From Flavobacteriales bacterium UBA4474 (GTDB lineage: Bacteria > Bacteroidota > Bacteroidia > Flavobacteriales_D > Sanyastnellaceae): DNA of 9,039 bases. The stretch's first letter is position 1. The number at the start of each line of letters is the position of its first letter. Below the pieces are notes generated by a model. That model saw only the letters and a list, made by a program, of their open reading frames with translations. It made no database searches and was not told the origin of the DNA. The position numbers and the translations under genes were made by a program. Location: assembly GCA_002389295.1 (NCBI GenBank), contig DGOE01000130.1:1-9039 (forward strand), written 5' to 3'. Shown one piece after another: positions 6,766 through 9,039 of the stretch.

Positions 6766-6980
6766 GATGGGTTGTCGCCATCATCAGCTGAATCCAGACA
6801 GGCACGGGCTTTTTCGAGGTCCTCAGCAGGCACGTATACCTCTACCGGACCGAACATGCCATAACTGCTGTCCCGTTTATTGAGGACCACGCACCTTATC
6901 GCTGCTGCTTCCAGGCGTGACCGGCACAATGCTGCTCCAAAAGTTTGGCTGTCCGAATGGACCAGGACCCAACCTTGCAT
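6762..6980 (-). CDS. Small DUF2007-type protein
   Basis: This 72-residue cytosolic protein has no membrane segment. It resembles the DUF2007 family ('putative signal transducing protein'), with an N-terminal strand GWVLVHSDS, a helix over residues 15-27 in which the chain is re-read as 'LEAAAIRCVVLNKRDSSYGMFG', and the ending VEVYVPAEDLEKARACL. This is the alpha-beta layout of a small ferredoxin-like or ACT/PII-like fold; the molecular function is not established. The ATG shares its A with the ftsH stop (TGATG), and the stop overlaps the cdsA start (ATGA). Translation of all three is thus probably coupled. The tail DSADDGDNPS is acidic and probably disordered. Family assignment is from recognition of the VVLNKRDSSY and VPAEDLEKA motifs. 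Confidence 0.82.
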   Translation of the reverse strand: MQGWVLVHSDSQTFGAALCRSRLEAAAIRCVVLNKRDSSYGMFGPVEVYVPAEDLEKARACLDSADDGDNPS

Positions 6981-9039
6981 CAGGCCGCGTTTTCATCGGT
7001 TCCCTTGGGCGCCTCCTCGTCTTTTTGATCGCTGTCTTCCGCAAGTGAAGGGTCCACAACGGTTGATTCAGGAGCTGAATCAGGGGTTGATTCAGGAGAA
7101 GGTTCAGCTGAGGCTTCCGTTGTGCTGTCAGCAACAACATCCGCCTTCTTCTCCGCCGGCTCAGGCACCTCCCATGCGCGCGGTCCCAGAATATCAATCA
7201 GGTCTTCCTTGAAAATCACCTCGCGCTCAAGCAGGCGCTCTGCCAGTGCATCGAGCTTGTCTTTGTTCTCCTCGAGGATTTCACGGGCCTTGGCATAGGC
7301 ACGTTCAATGATGGACCCCGCTTCTTCGTCGATGATCCGCGCCGTTTCCTCACTGTAAGGCTTGGTAAACGTGGCTTCGGCGCGCGGGTCATAGAAACTG
7401 CGGTTGCCGATGCGCTTGTTGAGTCCATACACGCTCACCATGGCATAGGCTTGCTTGGTCACCTTTTCGAGGTCGCTCAAGGCTCCGGTAGAAATTTTGC
7501 CAAAGGTGATTTCCTCGGCCGCCCGGCCGCCCAATGCCGCACACATCTCGTCAAAAATTTGCTCGGTCGTGGTAATGTGACGCTCTTCGGGCAAGTACCA
7601 TGCCGCGCCCAAAGACTGGCCGCGCGGCACGATGGTCACCTTGACAAGCGGAGACGCATGCTCGAGCATCCAGCTCACTGTGGCGTGGCCCGCCTCGTGA
7701 AATGCAATGGTCCGCTTCTCCCCTTCGGTGATGAGCTTGTTCTTTTTCTCCAAGCCGCCCACGACGCGGTCTACGGCATCCAAGAAATCCTGTTTGCCCA
7801 CCTTGCCTGCATCGCGTCTTGCCGCAATCAAGGCCGCTTCGTTGCAAATGTTGGCGATATCAGCGCCGCTGAAACCCGGGGTTTGACGGGCAAGGAAGTC
7901 GACATCAATCGAGTCGTCTTTCTTCAATGGGCGCAGGTGCACATCAAAAATGGCCTCCCGCTCCTTGAGGTCAGGCATGTCCACATAAATCTGGCGATCG
8001 AATCGGCCGGCACGCATCAAAGCGCTGTCCAAAATATCGGCCCGGTTCGTGGCCGCAAGGATGATCACACCACTGTTGGTGCCAAAACCATCCATCTCGG
8101 TCAGCAGCTGATTCAACGTGTTTTCGCGCTCGTCGTTGGATCCCATGCTCGCGTTTTTGCCACGGGCACGGCCAACGGCATCGATCTCATCGATAAAGAC
8201 GATGCACGGACTCTTGTCCTTGGCTTGCTTGAACAAGTCCCTGACGCGGCTTGCGCCTACACCCACAAACATCTCCACGAAATCAGAGCCACTGAGCGAA
8301 AAGAATGGCACCTGCGCCTCCCCCGCCACAGCTTTGGCCATCAAGGTTTTGCCTGTGCCCGGAGGCCCCACGAGCAGAGCGCCCTTGGGAATCTTGGCGC
8401 CAAGGTCCGTGTATTTGTCGGGATTCTTGAGGAACTCCACAATCTCGGCCAGTTCTTCTTTGGCCCCCTCCAGACCGGCTACATCCTTGAAGTTGATTTG
8501 GGTGGCGTTCTCTTTGTCAAACAACTGTGCCTTGGACTTGCCAATGTTGAAGATTTGGCCGCCGCCACCGCCGCCACCGCCAAGCCTGCGCATGAGGACC
8601 ATCCAAACACCGACCATCACGGCCAGCACGATGATGTAAAAAACCAACTGCTGTCCCCATTCGTTGGGCCGCTCGTAGGAAACCGAAACCTTGCCTTCCG
8701 CCGACAGCTGATCCAAACGGTCGATGTTTTTTTCGGAAGGCGGAATTTCCACTACAAGGTCTGCCCCCCTGAGAAAACCTCCACCGAGCGGACCATCCGG
8801 TCTGTCCTTCATGATGGAATCCCGCGCAGCATCGGTATACCACCCCTCGACCACCATCCCGTTGTGGCTGAGCTTGCGCAGTTCACCGGCTTCCGCCTTG
8901 CGGATCAATTGCTGAAAACTGACGCTGCCAGCACCTCCGGCAGCACCACCTGAGAGAATCATCGCAATCAGCAGTGCACCAATACCGGCATAAACCCAGT
9001 AAAAGTTGAAGTTGGGCTTGTTCGACTTACGGGATTCGG
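6980..9039 (-). CDS. ftsH: ATP-dependent zinc metalloprotease FtsH, N-terminus beyond the window
   Basis: The frame is open to the last base of the window; in-frame residues ESRKSNKPNFNFYWVYAGIG and a hydrophobic helix precede the first internal Met at 8962, so only a few N-terminal residues are missing. Residue numbers here count from that Met. Order: first membrane helix (mostly upstream of 1), extracytoplasmic domain (about 10-103), second helix (about 104-125), Gly-rich linker (128-135), AAA+ domain with Walker A GPPGTGKT (199-206), Walker B VFIDEIDA (255-262), and second region of homology TNRADILD...RAGRFDR (305-323). The zinc protease follows with HEAGH (422-426), LGAAWYLPEER (451-461), GGRAAEEI (478-485) and the third metal ligand Asp in ALSDLEK (494-500). 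FtsH unfolds and degrades membrane and soluble proteins. The tail (about 597-660) is acidic, rich in Pro/Glu/Ser/Thr and poorly conserved. It is the first gene of the visible operon with the DUF2007-type gene, cdsA and psd. Confidence 0.97.
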   Translation of the reverse strand, partial: ESRKSNKPNFNFYWVYAGIGALLIAMILSGGAAGGAGSVSFQQLIRKAEAGELRKLSHNGMVVEGWYTDAARDSIMKDRPDGPLGGGFLRGADLVVEIPPSEKNIDRLDQLSAEGKVSVSYERPNEWGQQLVFYIIVLAVMVGVWMVLMRRLGGGGGGGGQIFNIGKSKAQLFDKENATQINFKDVAGLEGAKEELAEIVEFLKNPDKYTDLGAKIPKGALLVGPPGTGKTLMAKAVAGEAQVPFFSLSGSDFVEMFVGVGASRVRDLFKQAKDKSPCIVFIDEIDAVGRARGKNASMGSNDERENTLNQLLTEMDGFGTNSGVIILAATNRADILDSALMRAGRFDRQIYVDMPDLKEREAIFDVHLRPLKKDDSIDVDFLARQTPGFSGADIANICNEAALIAARRDAGKVGKQDFLDAVDRVVGGLEKKNKLITEGEKRTIAFHEAGHATVSWMLEHASPLVKVTIVPRGQSLGAAWYLPEERHITTTEQIFDEMCAALGGRAAEEITFGKISTGALSDLEKVTKQAYAMVSVYGLNKRIGNRSFYDPRAEATFTKPYSEETARIIDEEAGSIIERAYAKAREILEENKDKLDALAERLLEREVIFKEDLIDILGPRAWEVPEPAEKKADVVADSTTEASAEPSPESTPDSAPESTVVDPSLAEDSDQKDEEAPKGTDENAA
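7061..7098. repeat. 24-base period direct repeat in the ftsH tail
   Basis: The 14-base unit GGTTGATTCAGGAG occurs at 7061-7074 and 7085-7098, giving a 24-base period, that is, eight codons. In protein terms the FtsH tail reads SPESTPDS followed by APESTVVD. The frame is preserved, so this looks like a small in-frame duplication in a disordered tail. Confidence 0.85.
8558..8582. repeat. GCCGCCACC tandem repeat coding the FtsH glycine linker
   Basis: A 9-base unit GCCGCCACC occurs about two and two-thirds times and encodes eight glycines between the second membrane helix and the AAA+ domain of FtsH. A Gly-rich linker at this spot is common in Bacteroidota FtsH, but the simple-sequence character means copy number could vary. 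Confidence 0.8.

Noticed and set aside
7451..8953. A 500-codon open frame on the + strand, antisense to ftsH
   Set aside because: It lies wholly inside ftsH, which has all family motifs on the other strand. Its translation shows no recognisable domain, and long antisense frames are expected in GC-rich genes because stop codons are rare opposite biased codons.

Overview
The window looks like ordinary chromosomal core sequence of a fairly GC-rich member of the Bacteroidota, most likely a Flavobacteriales-type lineage. Five things point there: a Por-secretion (type IX) C-terminal sorting domain; a Bacteroidota-style prohibitin-family protein; a short phosphatidylserine decarboxylase of the kind paired with cdsA in this phylum; an FtsH with a Gly-rich linker and an 'LGAAWYLPEER'-type protease segment; and a candidate TTG/TAnnTTTG-type promoter. 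No mobile element, CRISPR array, tRNA, rRNA or obvious horizontally acquired island is visible. Genes cover nearly all of it, and no gene-free stretch exceeds 300 bases; the longest gaps are about 60-80 bases.

Left part (1-1769, + strand): the C-terminal 302 codons of a large membrane protein of unassigned function, then a prohibitin/SPFH protein 35 bases later. Both run rightwards into a strong palindromic terminator at 1797-1824. Everything to the right is transcribed leftwards, so this terminator lies between convergent units and can serve both.

Middle part (1846-5371, - strand, read right to left): a secreted 637-residue Asp-box (BNR/sialidase-like propeller) protein with a type IX sorting domain, then cinA (nicotinamide-nucleotide amidase type) almost touching it, then rpmB (ribosomal protein L28). 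rpmB appears to have its own promoter in the end of cinA and a small hairpin at the predicted 5' end of its mRNA.

Right part (5418-9039, - strand): a tightly packed operon ftsH (5' end beyond the window) - DUF2007-type small protein - cdsA - psd. ftsH and the small gene overlap by one base (TGATG), the small gene and cdsA by four (ATGA), and psd starts 10 bases after cdsA. CdsA makes CDP-diacylglycerol and Psd makes phosphatidylethanolamine. They are thus linked to the membrane protease FtsH, which in Escherichia coli governs lipid balance. That control parallel is inference here.

I did not find a convincing new system. The points most worth a second look are the small DUF2007 protein translationally wedged between FtsH and CdsA, the acidic Pro/Glu/Ser/Thr tail of FtsH with an internal 24-base duplication, the rpmB promoter and 5' hairpin, and the calcium-loop-like motif inside the Asp-box protein.
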